Assembly (NCBI RefSeq): GCF_921294215.1
Contig: NZ_CAKLDM010000002.1
Location: 1,736,001 to 1,800,000 of the forward strand
Reading direction: 5' to 3'
DNA: 64,000 bases
DNA from: Vibrio marisflavi CECT 7928
GTDB lineage: Bacteria > Pseudomonadota > Gammaproteobacteria > Enterobacterales > Vibrionaceae
Positions 28,779 to 38,557 of the stretch are shown here, piece by piece (within the stretch, counting starts at the first letter, position 1; each line of letters begins with the position of its first letter). The translations under genes and the position numbers were made by a program. Below the pieces are notes generated by a model that saw nothing but the letters and a program-made list of their open reading frames with translations, was not told where the DNA came from and did not search any database.

Positions 28779-29699
28779 TTAGAAACGTATCTTCGGATCG
28801 ATGTATGCTAATAACACATCAACAACCGCGTTAAAAATTATGAATAAGAAACCAATGATGATGGTGATCCCCATAACCAGTGAATAGTCACGGTCAAATG
28901 CAGCTTGGACAAACAACTTGCCAATACCTGGAATCCCAAAAATGGTTTCAATAACCACTGAACCGGTAATGATGCCGACAAAGGCTGGCCCCATATAAGA
29001 CACAACAGGCAGCAATGCTGGCCTTAGAGCGTGCTGAATGATAATTTGTCTATAGCTCAAACCCTTCGCGCGAGCAGTTCGAATAAAATTGCTGTTTAGA
29101 GTTTCAATCATCGAGCCACGCGTAATGCGTGCAATCGAGGCCACGTACAGCAGAGACATACTGACCACTGGCAATACCATATACTTGGCCGCGCCTCCCA
29201 TCCAACCTCCAGCGGGTAACCACCCCAGCTGCAAGGCAAACAAGTATATGAGTATCGGAGCTATAACAAATGAAGGCATCACCACCCCTAGCATGGTTGT
29301 CGACATCACTGAATAGTCAAACATGGTATTTTGCTTTAAGGCAGAAAGAGTTCCGACCGATACGCCCAGAAGAATAGTGAATATAAAAGCTACTGCTCCT
29401 ATTTTGGCTGACACTGGTAGCGCCGTATCAATCAACTCATTAACGGTGTAGTCCTTATATTTGAATGAAGGCCCAAAATCACCTTTCACAATGCTCGTTA
29501 AATAAGTGATGTACTGATCATATACAGGCTTATTCAAGCCGTATTTGGCATTAATATTAGCCATTACTGCAGGTGGTAAAGGGCGCTCGCTAGAAAAAGG
29601 ATTACCCGGCGCAAAGCGTATCAGAAAGAAAGAGATGGTAATCAACACCAACATGGTTGGTATCGCTTCAAGTATTCTTGTAATAATGAATTTAAACAT
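28779..29699 (-). CDS. oppB: Oligopeptide ABC transporter permease OppB (copy 1)
   Basis: A 306-residue permease partner of OppC. It shows the N-terminal helix (ILEAIPTMLVLITISFFLIRFAPG is the family start), the periplasmic helical part and the EAA loop (RTARAKGLSYRQIIIQHALRPA). Six membrane segments. Diverged from the oppB of copy 2. Confidence 0.96.
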   Translation of the reverse strand: MFKFIITRILEAIPTMLVLITISFFLIRFAPGNPFSSERPLPPAVMANINAKYGLNKPVYDQYITYLTSIVKGDFGPSFKYKDYTVNELIDTALPVSAKIGAVAFIFTILLGVSVGTLSALKQNTMFDYSVMSTTMLGVVMPSFVIAPILIYLFALQLGWLPAGGWMGGAAKYMVLPVVSMSLLYVASIARITRGSMIETLNSNFIRTARAKGLSYRQIIIQHALRPALLPVVSYMGPAFVGIITGSVVIETIFGIPGIGKLFVQAAFDRDYSLVMGITIIIGFLFIIFNAVVDVLLAYIDPKIRF

Positions 29700-29809
29700 A
29701 AACTCACTCTGTAATTATGCCTTTAAATTTTGGATGTAACAGGTCTCTACATGCTGCTTTTGCCAACATGCAGAGCCTATTAGTTATGTGCTTACAATGT
29801 TACCGACAC

Positions 29810-31438
29810 TTATATCTTTTTGATGTATAAGTTCTTGGTATAGATATTGTCCTGAGCATTATGCATGGGGTAGCCTCCCACTGTTGGAGATACTAGACGC
29901 GTATTTACGTACTGATAAATAGGCGCAATAGGCATATTTTTAGCAATAATTTCTTCTGCCTGATCATATAAGTGATTTCGCTCTTTTTCGCTGGTTGCTA
30001 CCATCGCTTGCTTGATCAGAGAGTCATACTTTTTGTTTTTAAAATGAGCACTATTTTGCACGTTCGTAGACATCAAAGTATTTAGGAAAGTAGACGCTTC
30101 GTTATAATCTCCGCACCAACCATCCCTTGCCATTTGGAAGTTCCCTAGATGGCGGGTTTGCAAGAATGTCTTCCACTCCTGGTTTTCGAGAGTCACATTC
30201 ACACCTAGCTCTTGCTTCCACATTGCCTGCAATGCTGTTGCGATCTTTTTATGTCTGGCATCGGTGTTATAAATCAATGTAAATGACAATGGGTGTGCTT
30301 TGTCATAACCCGCTTCCTTAAGCAGCTTTTTAGCTTCTGATACACGTTGAGCTTGAGTCATTTTCTCCCAAGCAGGTGTAATAGGCGTGAAACCAGCGAT
30401 AATGTCGGGCGTCATGTTATAAGCAGGCTTCTGACCCTGCCCCAATATTGCATTGGCAATGATATCGCGGTTAATGGAATACGACAGAGCTTTTCGCACT
30501 CTTACGTCGTTGAATGGTTTCTTTTGTGTGTTGAAGTCGTAGAAGTAAGTACATAGACTTCCTGTCGTTTTGAGATCTTGAGGATACTCTTTCTTCAGCC
30601 TTTTGTATTGTTCTGCCGGAGTCTCGTAAGTCATCTGTACTTCGCCTGCCAAAAAGCGGTTCATAGCTGCTACATGGTCATTAGTTGCCAAATAAGTGAC
30701 TTGATTTACGACGGTATTGGCGTTGTCCCAATAGTTTGGGTTGCGCTTCAATACAATTCGACCATTAGGTACACGCTTTTCCAAAGTATACGCACCATCG
30801 CTGACCAAGTGCCCTGGCTGCGTCCACTTGTCTCCCCACTTTTCAATGGCGGGTGGATAAACTGGCATCATGGTCGCACTCGCAAGCATCTTTAAAAAAT
30901 AAGGAATCGGTGAAGTTAAAGTAATCTGCAATGTATGCGGGTCAATTGCTTTCACACCAAGCGTACTTTTGTCTTTCTTACCATCAATGATCGCTTTCGC
31001 GTTCTTCATTGTGGTCATTTGCACATACCATGCATATGGAGAAGCAGTTTCTGGGTTTACTGCTCGCTGAAATGCGTAGACAAAATCACCTGCAGTAACA
31101 GGCTCACCATTTGACCACTTAGCATCTCGCAGATGAAAGGTATAGGTTTTATTGTCCTTCGTATCCCAACTGGTGGCTATGCCCGGGATAATATTCCCAT
31201 TTGCATCCTGTGTGACCAACCCTTCGAACAGATCATTGATAATAAATTGGCCGGGAACTCCCTCTACTTTTTGTGGATCGATAGATGCTGGCTGTCCATC
31301 GTTGTACCGCACTAAATTTTGCTCTTTTGCCAGTTTCGTTCCTGCCGGAACATTCGCAGCAAAAGATGACAATGATGTTGCTGATAAAACCAAGCCTGTC
31401 CCAATTAAAATCGCTTTTGTTATTGTATTTGTGTACAT
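29810..31438 (-). CDS. oppA: Oligopeptide-binding protein OppA (copy 1)
   Basis: A 542-residue periplasmic SBP family 5 protein that captures oligopeptides for OppBCDF. The start at 31438 gives a clean Sec signal (MYTNTITKAILIGTGLVLSA, cleavage after SSFAA); the frame is open further upstream but without a plausible start. Conserved parts include the DLFEGLVTQD, RDAKWSNGEPVTAGDFVY and GWCGDYNEASTFL segments. It is clearly paralogous to, but well diverged from, the OppA at 36147-37778, so the two operons probably take different peptides. Confidence 0.95.
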   Translation of the reverse strand: MYTNTITKAILIGTGLVLSATSLSSFAANVPAGTKLAKEQNLVRYNDGQPASIDPQKVEGVPGQFIINDLFEGLVTQDANGNIIPGIATSWDTKDNKTYTFHLRDAKWSNGEPVTAGDFVYAFQRAVNPETASPYAWYVQMTTMKNAKAIIDGKKDKSTLGVKAIDPHTLQITLTSPIPYFLKMLASATMMPVYPPAIEKWGDKWTQPGHLVSDGAYTLEKRVPNGRIVLKRNPNYWDNANTVVNQVTYLATNDHVAAMNRFLAGEVQMTYETPAEQYKRLKKEYPQDLKTTGSLCTYFYDFNTQKKPFNDVRVRKALSYSINRDIIANAILGQGQKPAYNMTPDIIAGFTPITPAWEKMTQAQRVSEAKKLLKEAGYDKAHPLSFTLIYNTDARHKKIATALQAMWKQELGVNVTLENQEWKTFLQTRHLGNFQMARDGWCGDYNEASTFLNTLMSTNVQNSAHFKNKKYDSLIKQAMVATSEKERNHLYDQAEEIIAKNMPIAPIYQYVNTRLVSPTVGGYPMHNAQDNIYTKNLYIKKI

Positions 31439-32170
31439 GCACTCACTCCAAAATATAAGTACTGCTTCCATGCATGCTTCTTTGATGTCTTCGCTAGAAC
31501 GGCCTAGAAATACAATTACTCGAACATTTTCGAGCAACTCAAAGAATGTCCCTGTCTCTATTTGTTATGTTTACGTAACATTCATTCACAAATTCGATAC
31601 TAATTGAATCATGAAAAAAATTGCTACATTTATAATCTTTATGTTTCAAAATTGTGCGTAGCAATTAATAAGCCAATTTATAATTTCTTTATAAATCTCT
31701 CTCGTAGCATTCATGCAAACCATGGTAAACCAAATAACATATAGGAAAGGTGAATTTATTAAGTGTAGGTTTTACTTTTAAAATATATATTTCAAAGAAA
31801 GAAGGAGTGGATATTAATTCACCAAGTAAACTTTAAACTGCTTGTATATTCACTATTTAAGTAAAATTTGCAAAGAAGCTTATTTTAAAGTTTATTGATA
31901 CCCGCTCAAATAAATAGAATGGCAACTTATAAAAGCTTTAGATGTTAAATTGATAAATACAATACAACACACTGCAAACAACTGATTTTGTATTTCTTAC
32001 CAAAGTGGTGCACCCTGCATCAAATTAGTGAATTAGTTCTAACTATCAATAGCCAGCATGTTGCAATTTGCATAAAAATGGCCAATTACATCTCGGTTAA
32101 CCGTAAAATGGGATATGCAAGACGCTAGGCCTTGGCATTTTATCAGACTAGTTGAGAGCAGACACAAAAA
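31439..32170. other. Intergenic region upstream of opp operon 1
   Basis: About 730 bp, strongly AT-rich, without a convincing open frame. It must contain the promoter of the first opp operon. No similarity to the equivalent leader of operon 2 is obvious by eye. Confidence 0.5.
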
Positions 32171-32199
32171 AAGCGCGACCCGTTCTAGCGGTCGCGCTT
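32171..32199 (-). terminator. Terminator of opp operon 2
   Basis: AAGCGCGACC / GGTCGCGCTT ten-base stem, then a T run on the reverse strand. Its sequence is related to but distinct from the terminator of operon 1. Confidence 0.88.
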
Positions 32200-32223
32200 G
32201 GGCCTGTCACAGGCTGAATAGGA

Positions 32224-33216
32224 TTAAATATCTACTTGCAGACAAGATACCGCATGAATGGCATCACCTTTCATTTGTGGTTTGGTCTTCGCACACTCTT
32301 CATTCGCTTGCGGACAACGAGTTCGAAACACACAACCCGATGGCGGGCTAATAGGCGATGGTAGGTCCCCTTCCAGCATCTCGATATGCTTGTTGCGCTC
32401 CAGTTTCGGATCGGGGATCGGCACCGCAGACATCAATGCTCGCGTGTAAGGGTGTTTCGGATCAGCAAATAGTGGCTCCGATTCACCCAGCTCTACAGCA
32501 TTACCTAAATACATCACCAATACTCGATCTGAGATATGCTTCACTACCGATAAATCGTGCGCAATGAACACTAAGCTCAAACCCAGTTCTTTTTGCAACT
32601 CTTTAAGTAGATTCACCACCTGAGCTTGAATCGACACATCAAGTGCTGATACCGGCTCATCACAGATGATCATTTTTGGTCTGAGTATCAAGGCTCGCGC
32701 AATACCAATGCGCTGACATTGCCCACCTGAAAACTCATGGGGATAGCGGTTAATCACGTTTGGCAACAACCCCACTTTCGCCATCATCTCTTTCACACGT
32801 GATTTCACTTCCTCTTTGCTGAGCTTCGGATAGAAGGTTTTCAAAGGCTCTGCAATGATATCGCCAACGGTCATTCTTGGGTTTAGAGAAGCCAGTGGAT
32901 CTTGGAAAATCATCTGAATCTCTTTGCGAGTTTCACGGCGCTGCACTTCTTGCATTTTGGTTAGGTCTTGCCCTAACCACACCACTTCACCGTCTGTCGA
33001 CTCCACTAAACCGATAATGGCTCGTGCAAAGGTCGATTTACCACAGCCCGACTCTCCTACTACGCCTAGTGTCTCACCTTCATAAAGCTGAATATTCACG
33101 CCATCGACGGCTTTAAGGTTGGCAGGTTTGGACCACGGCCACGCCGATTTCGAAGCAATACTAAAGTGAACTTTTAAGTCTTTTACATCCAGCAGTAATT
33201 GTTTTTCAGCCATCAT
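32224..33216 (-). CDS. oppF: Oligopeptide ABC transporter ATPase OppF (copy 2)
   Basis: A 330-residue ATPase with the same Walker A, signature and Walker B motifs as copy 1, differing from it in protein only at the last three residues. Silent differences cluster in the 3' two thirds of the gene; the 5' ~200 bp are identical to copy 1. It overlaps the oppD stop by four bases. Confidence 0.96.
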   Translation of the reverse strand: MMAEKQLLLDVKDLKVHFSIASKSAWPWSKPANLKAVDGVNIQLYEGETLGVVGESGCGKSTFARAIIGLVESTDGEVVWLGQDLTKMQEVQRRETRKEIQMIFQDPLASLNPRMTVGDIIAEPLKTFYPKLSKEEVKSRVKEMMAKVGLLPNVINRYPHEFSGGQCQRIGIARALILRPKMIICDEPVSALDVSIQAQVVNLLKELQKELGLSLVFIAHDLSVVKHISDRVLVMYLGNAVELGESEPLFADPKHPYTRALMSAVPIPDPKLERNKHIEMLEGDLPSPISPPSGCVFRTRCPQANEECAKTKPQMKGDAIHAVSCLQVDI

Positions 33217-34184
33217 TTTGTCCAAGCCTCCCAATCAGAAAAACACGCGCGTTGACGACCTTGAGCAAACGGCTTCAATATCGGCGCTTCAGATTTACAG
33301 CGATCACCCACACGGTGACAACGCTCTTGGTAAGGACAGCCCGGTGGCAGCCTCAGTAGGTTTGGCGGGTTACCCGGAATGGTTGGCAGAATTTCGCCTT
33401 CGGTATCCAAACGAGGGATCGCTTTCAGCAAACCTTCTGCGTATGGGTGGCTTGGGTTGTAGAAGATTTCATCCACGGTACCGTATTCCATGGTACGGCC
33501 TGCATACATCACCAACACTTTGTCACATGAACCGGCTACTACGCCTAAGTCGTGGGTGATCATGATGATGGCGGTATTGAACTCGCTTTTTAACTCATTC
33601 AATAATTCCATGATTTGCGCTTGTACGGTCACATCCAGTGCCGTTGTGGGTTCATCGGCAATCAACAGTTTTGGACGACACAACAATGCCATCGCTATCA
33701 TCACACGTTGACGCATACCGCCAGAAAACTCATGCGGGTACATCGTAATTCGCTTACGCGCTTCTGGTATTTTTACCGCTTCCAGCATGCGAACTGATTC
33801 TTCAAACGCTTCCGCTTTGCCCATGCCTTTGTGCAGCATCAACACTTCCATTAGCTGATCGCTTACCTTCATATACGGGTTCAATGAAGTCATCGGATCT
33901 TGGAAAATCATCGCAATTTGCTCAGCGCGCACTTTATTCAAAGCTTTCTCTGGCAAATTCAGAATTTCATTGCCTTCAAACTTGGCGCTGCCCGTAATGT
34001 TACCGTTTTTGGCGAGCAAGCCCATCAAAGCAAATACAGTTTGCGACTTGCCCGAGCCTGACTCCCCCACAATACCCAAGGTTTCACCTTGATTGAGGGA
34101 GAAATTTAAATCGTTGACTGCGGTGACGATACCATCGTGAGTGGTAAACTCGACGCGCAGATCTTTGACATCTAATAAACTCAT
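33213..34184 (-). CDS. oppD: Oligopeptide ABC transporter ATPase OppD (copy 2)
   Basis: A 323-residue ATPase whose protein is identical to OppD of copy 1. Nucleotide differences are all silent and fall mainly in the middle of the gene; both ends are in perfectly identical blocks. This degree of identity is much higher than for oppA, oppB and most of oppC of the same operons. Confidence 0.97.
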   Translation of the reverse strand: MSLLDVKDLRVEFTTHDGIVTAVNDLNFSLNQGETLGIVGESGSGKSQTVFALMGLLAKNGNITGSAKFEGNEILNLPEKALNKVRAEQIAMIFQDPMTSLNPYMKVSDQLMEVLMLHKGMGKAEAFEESVRMLEAVKIPEARKRITMYPHEFSGGMRQRVMIAMALLCRPKLLIADEPTTALDVTVQAQIMELLNELKSEFNTAIIMITHDLGVVAGSCDKVLVMYAGRTMEYGTVDEIFYNPSHPYAEGLLKAIPRLDTEGEILPTIPGNPPNLLRLPPGCPYQERCHRVGDRCKSEAPILKPFAQGRQRACFSDWEAWTK

Positions 34185-34202
34185 TTTTCTTTCCTCAATC
34201 GG

Positions 34203-35105
34203 TTATCTGTCTTTTGGATCCAGCGCATCACGCAGACCATCACCAACATAGTTAAAGCAGAATAGCGTCACAATCATAAAGGCAGCGGGGAAAGCCAATT
34301 GCCAAATGGCGACTTCCATTGTATTTGCCCCTTCTTGAAGCAGTGCGCCCCAACTGGTCATTGGCTCTTGAACACCTAAGCCAAGGAAAGAAAGGAAAGA
34401 TTCCGTTAATATCATGCTCGGTACAAGCAAAGTAGAATAAACCGCAACAATACCCAACACGTTCGGTACAATATGACGAGTGATGATTCGCCATTTGCTA
34501 ACACCACATACGTGTGCCGCTTCAATAAACTCTTTACTGCGTAAGCTCAGTGTTTGACCGCGCACAATCCTCGCCATATCCAGCCATGCAATTGCACCGA
34601 TCGCTACGAAGATCAAAATGATGTTTCGGCCAAAGAAAGTTACCAATACAATCACTAAGAACATAAATGGAATTGCATAAAGGATTTCAAGGATACGCAT
34701 CATTACACGGTCAGTACGGCCACCAATAAAGCCCGATGCCGCGCCATAAAGAGTACCAATCACTACTGCAACCAGTGCCCCTAACACCCCTACCATCATC
34801 GAGATCCGGCCACCGACTAAAGTACGTACATACAGATCGCGACCTAGGCTGTCAGTACCAAAATAATGCTCCATTGATGGCGCTGCATGCATCGCATACC
34901 AGTCAGTGTCATCGTAGGTATAAGGGGCTACCATTGGCAGGAAAATGACCGCTAGTGTCATCAGCACCAAGATAAATAAACTGACCATTGCCGCTTTGTT
35001 GCGCATAAAACGGATGCGCGCATCTTGCCATAGGCTACGGCCTTCTATTTCTAAGCTCTCTGAGAATCTCTCAATCGCTTCTAAGTTCTCTTTTTTCGTT
35101 AACAT
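34203..35105 (-). CDS. oppC: Oligopeptide ABC transporter permease OppC (copy 2)
   Basis: A 300-residue permease paralogous to copy 1 with many substitutions, for instance in the first periplasmic loop (VAPYTYDDTDWYAMHAAPSM versus FSQYSYSQTDWYAMQAAPSW). The EAA loop (IEAAHVCGVSKWRIITRHIVPN) is conserved. Spacing to oppD (18 bp) is identical to copy 1. Confidence 0.96.
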   Translation of the reverse strand: MLTKKENLEAIERFSESLEIEGRSLWQDARIRFMRNKAAMVSLFILVLMTLAVIFLPMVAPYTYDDTDWYAMHAAPSMEHYFGTDSLGRDLYVRTLVGGRISMMVGVLGALVAVVIGTLYGAASGFIGGRTDRVMMRILEILYAIPFMFLVIVLVTFFGRNIILIFVAIGAIAWLDMARIVRGQTLSLRSKEFIEAAHVCGVSKWRIITRHIVPNVLGIVAVYSTLLVPSMILTESFLSFLGLGVQEPMTSWGALLQEGANTMEVAIWQLAFPAAFMIVTLFCFNYVGDGLRDALDPKDR

Positions 35106-35119
35106 TATTCCACCTCAAC

Positions 35120-36040
35120 CTAGTAGCGAATCTTCGGATCGATATAAGCCAGCAGAACATCCACGACGGCATTGAACAAAATGAACATGAAGCCAATTAG
35201 GATAGTCACGCCCATAACTAATGAGTAGTCACGGTTGAAAGCGGCGTTAACGAACAATTTGCCAATTCCCGGTAAACCGAAAATGGTTTCAATAACCACT
35301 GAACCTGTGATGATGCCGACAAAGGCAGGGCCCATATAAGACACAACTGGAAGAAGTGCTGGTTTAAGAGCGTGTTTCATAATGATGTATCGGTAATTCA
35401 GCCCTTTTGCTCGCGCAGTACGAATGAAGTTACTGTTTAAAGTTTCAATCATTGAGCCACGAGTGATACGAGCAAATGTTGCTACATACAATAGAGACAT
35501 ACCTAACACAGGTAATGCCATATATTTAAATGAGCCATCCAGCCAGCCACCAGCGGGGAACCAGCCAAGATTGATCGAGAATACATAGATAAGAACTGGC
35601 GCCAACACAAAGGATGGCATCACCACCCCGAGCATGGCGGTAGACATAATCGAATAATCGAGCCAGGTATTCTGTTTGAGCGCCGCAATCGTGCCAACAG
35701 ATACCCCCATAATGACGGTGAAGATAAACGCGGCAAAACCAATTTTCGCTGATACTGGTAGTGCCGTCGAGATGAGTTCGTTCACGGTGTAGTCTTTATA
35801 TTTAAAAGAAGGACCAAAATCACCTTGAACAATATTAGTTAGATAAGTGGCGTATTGCTGGAGTACAGGTTTATCTAAGCCATACTTTGCATTAATGTTT
35901 GCCATTACTTCCGGTGGAAGTGGGCGCTCACTTGAGAATGGGTTACCTGGCGCGAAACGCATTAAAAAGAAAGATATGGTAATCAGTACCAACATGGTTG
36001 GTATTGCTTCCAATAATCTTTTTGCTATGAATTTAAACAT
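35120..36040 (-). CDS. oppB: Oligopeptide ABC transporter permease OppB (copy 2)
   Basis: A 306-residue permease, same length as copy 1 and diverged along its whole length. EAA loop RTARAKGLNYRYIIMKHALKPA and six membrane segments are present. It lies between oppA and oppC of the second operon. Confidence 0.96.
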   Translation of the reverse strand: MFKFIAKRLLEAIPTMLVLITISFFLMRFAPGNPFSSERPLPPEVMANINAKYGLDKPVLQQYATYLTNIVQGDFGPSFKYKDYTVNELISTALPVSAKIGFAAFIFTVIMGVSVGTIAALKQNTWLDYSIMSTAMLGVVMPSFVLAPVLIYVFSINLGWFPAGGWLDGSFKYMALPVLGMSLLYVATFARITRGSMIETLNSNFIRTARAKGLNYRYIIMKHALKPALLPVVSYMGPAFVGIITGSVVIETIFGLPGIGKLFVNAAFNRDYSLVMGVTILIGFMFILFNAVVDVLLAYIDPKIRY

Positions 36041-36146
36041 AAACTCACTCTTTCAGTCTGTGACATAAAAATTATTAGTAAGGCGCTGCATGCGTGACAG
36101 CATGCAGGCCTTTATAGATTTATTATTGCTTTAAGAATTGTTGTGT

Positions 36147-37778
36147 TTAGTTGGCTTTGATGTAGAGATCTTTGGAGAAGATCTTATCTTCAGCATTGTG
36201 CATTGGGTAACCACCAACGGTTGGTGACACCAAACGAACTCTAACGTATTGATAGATAGGTGCGATTGGTACATCTCTAGCTAGAAGTGCTTCTGCATCG
36301 TTGTACAGTTTGATTCGCTCTGCATCGCTCGTCACCTCCATCGCTTTATCCATATCACCGTCGTACTGCTTGTTATGGTACTTTGAGTCGTTGTTACCAT
36401 TGTTCGACATCATTAGGTTTAGGAAAGTAGAGGCTTCATTGTAGTCTCCACACCAACCAGCACGAGTCACATCAAAGTTACCTTCGCGGCGAGTATCTAG
36501 GAAAGTCTTCCATTCTTGGTTTTCAAGAGTTACGTTCACACCTAACGACTTTTTCCACATAGACTGGATTGCCGTTGCAATCTTCTTGTGGTTTTCTGAT
36601 GTGTTGTAAAGAAGAGTAATATCTAGTGGATGAGACTTGTCGTAACCTGCTTCTTTTAGCAGCTCTTTTGCTTTGGCAATGCGCTCTTTTTGCGTCAACT
36701 TACCATAGGCTGGAGTTTCTGGAGTGAAGCCAGCAACAATTTCTGGAGTAAAGCTGTAAGCAGGAAGCTGGCCTTGGCCTAGAATTGCTTTGGTGATGAT
36801 ATCTCTATCGATTGTGTAAGATAATGCCTTTCGCACTCTTACATCATCGAATGGCTTCTTCGATGTGTTGAAACCGTAGTAGTAAGAACATAGGTTACCT
36901 GTAATTTTTAGATCTTCCGGATGTTCTTTCCTCAAACGTCGGAAGTGTTCAATTGGCACTTCGTTAGTCATTTGTAGCTCACCAGCAAGGAAGCGGTTCA
37001 TTTCAGCTACTTGGTTTTCGATAGGAAGGTAAGTCACTTTATCGATAACAGTGTGCTCATTATCCCAGTACTGAGGGTTACGCTTAAGAACTAAACGCTC
37101 GTTCACTACCCACTTTTCAGGGACATAAGCGCCATTTCCAACAAAGTGCTCAGGCTTAGTCCATTCTTCGCCCCATTTTTCAACTGTTGCGCGATGTACT
37201 GGTTTCACTGTGGTGTGACCCATCATCTTAACGAAATATGGTAGTGCTGATTCGAGGTCAATTTGTAGCGTATTGGCATCTATCGCTTTTACACCTAGGG
37301 TACTTTTGTCTTTCTTACCAGCAATGATGTCTGCGGCGTTGACCATAGTGGTCATTTCTAGATACCAAGAGTATGGAGAAGCTGTGTTTGGATCGACGGC
37401 ACGTTGGAAGGTATAAACGAAATCGTCGGCGGTGACTGGATCACCATTGGACCATTTTGCGTCTTTACGCAAATGGAAAATGTAAGTTTTGTTGTCCTTG
37501 GTTTCCCAACTTTCTGCAACTCCTGGGATAGTGTTACCATCTGCGTCTTGGTTGACTAACCCTTCAAGTAAATCACGAATCACGTTGGATTCTGGCACAC
37601 CTTCTGTTTTCTGTGGGTCAATGGATGCGACTTCTGCTCCATTGCCTCGGACAAGTTCCTGTACTTTCGCAAGCTCTGTTCCAGCTGGAACGTTAGCGGC
37701 AAATGATGCCGTCGAAGCAGCTGCCACTGCGCAGCTAGCTCCAATTAGAAGAGCTTTAGTAATTTTGTTCTTATACAT
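36147..37778 (-). CDS. oppA: Oligopeptide-binding protein OppA (copy 2)
   Basis: A 543-residue periplasmic peptide-binding protein with the signal peptide MYKNKITKALLIGASCAVAA and cleavage after SFA. Conserved SBP family 5 parts are DLLEGLVNQD, KDAKWSNGDPVTADDFVY and GWCGDYNEASTFL. It is the first gene of the second operon and likely its most expressed product. Confidence 0.96.
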   Translation of the reverse strand: MYKNKITKALLIGASCAVAAASTASFAANVPAGTELAKVQELVRGNGAEVASIDPQKTEGVPESNVIRDLLEGLVNQDADGNTIPGVAESWETKDNKTYIFHLRKDAKWSNGDPVTADDFVYTFQRAVDPNTASPYSWYLEMTTMVNAADIIAGKKDKSTLGVKAIDANTLQIDLESALPYFVKMMGHTTVKPVHRATVEKWGEEWTKPEHFVGNGAYVPEKWVVNERLVLKRNPQYWDNEHTVIDKVTYLPIENQVAEMNRFLAGELQMTNEVPIEHFRRLRKEHPEDLKITGNLCSYYYGFNTSKKPFDDVRVRKALSYTIDRDIITKAILGQGQLPAYSFTPEIVAGFTPETPAYGKLTQKERIAKAKELLKEAGYDKSHPLDITLLYNTSENHKKIATAIQSMWKKSLGVNVTLENQEWKTFLDTRREGNFDVTRAGWCGDYNEASTFLNLMMSNNGNNDSKYHNKQYDGDMDKAMEVTSDAERIKLYNDAEALLARDVPIAPIYQYVRVRLVSPTVGGYPMHNAEDKIFSKDLYIKAN

Positions 37779-38233
37779 ACTTTTTTAAACTCCAGTTTAA
37801 GTATTGCATCCATGAATTCTTTGGCTGTTTTCTATTAGCAAGGGTTACTGAAACGGCTCCAGTGATTTAGATTTATTTCGACCTAAAAATAAGCATAAAA
37901 ATCTAAAAACCCACAAAGATGACGGCAAACGTTACCAATCATCGAACAAATTTGCCATAAAAATGTAGCAAAAAGATGCATAATTCCACGCAATTTGACA
38001 TAAATTAGTAAAAAACGCCATTCAAAACAAAAAAGTTAGTAACAAATCCTAAAATTATATTTTGAGATGGTTTTTAGTTTTACTTAATCTACAAAGTTAT
38101 CAAAAAACAGCACTTTAAACCAAAATACAACCTTTTGTTAACATTAAAAACTAATATATTTTCGTGATGTGGTCTCACTCACCTAAAAATTTGTCATTTC
38201 TTGCTCTGGATCAAACAGAACAATATCCTGTAT
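37779..38233. other. AT-rich leader region of opp operon 2
   Basis: No gene seen. Very AT-rich with long A/T runs; it should hold the operon 2 promoter. I see no clear operator or riboswitch. Confidence 0.5.
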
Positions 38234-38371
38234 ATGGGCATTAAATTGCCACATGTCTCAATGCGAGAAATTGCGCGTAGAATAAGCGCAGACACTGCTA
38301 GAGTTTTAAACGTCATAACAACCTCATTGGAGTTACAACAAGACCAAGAGATCTCCATGTGGACGTTCTAA
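38234..38371 (+). CDS. Possible small or decayed ORF
   Basis: An ATG at 38234 opens 45 codons (starting MGIKLPHVSMREIARRISAD) with a helix-turn-helix-like flavour. After the TAA at 38369 the same frame stays open for 51 more codons, to 38527, and reads like protein (VKKVEELPHRPYKNQRL). This pattern suggests a remnant of a longer gene interrupted by a stop. There is no ribosome site and no family recognised, and the 3' part overlaps the terminator of the reverse-strand pump genes. Confidence 0.2.
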   Translation: MGIKLPHVSMREIARRISADTARVLNVITTSLELQQDQEISMWTF

Positions 38372-38489
38372 CTAAATAATGAAGTTAAGAAAGTGGAAGA
38401 ATTACCTCATCGCCCCTACAAGAACCAAAGGCTGCAACTCATTGGATCTAAAGCAATCGAGCTACAAGTAGGCCCCACTTCCGAACAAC

Positions 38490-38525
38490 GAAAAAAGCCC
38501 GTAGCTTTGTTAAGAGCTACGGGCT
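38490..38525 (-). terminator. Terminator of the RND efflux operon
   Basis: AGCCCGTAGCT / AGCTACGGGCT perfect eleven-base stem followed on the reverse strand by TTTTTT. It lies just after the pump gene stop. Confidence 0.92.
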
Positions 38526-38557
38526 AAACGTCTAAGAGTTGATATTTTGACTTATCG

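Larger units (their letters stand above)
25882..35105 (-). repeat. Duplicated oppC-D-F segment (two copies, offset 6342 bp)
   Basis: oppF, oppD and oppC of the two operons are collinear at a constant 6342-bp offset. Two blocks are perfectly identical between copies: 26672-27083 with 33014-33425 (412 bp across the oppD/oppF junction) and 27706-27904 with 34048-34246 (199 bp across the oppC/oppD junction). Differences elsewhere in oppD and oppF are nearly all silent, while oppA, oppB and most of oppC differ widely. Confidence 0.95.

Noticed and set aside
31439..32170. Insertion sequence between the two opp operons
   Set aside because: No terminal inverted repeats, target duplications or transposase fragments could be seen; the stretch is simply AT-rich.
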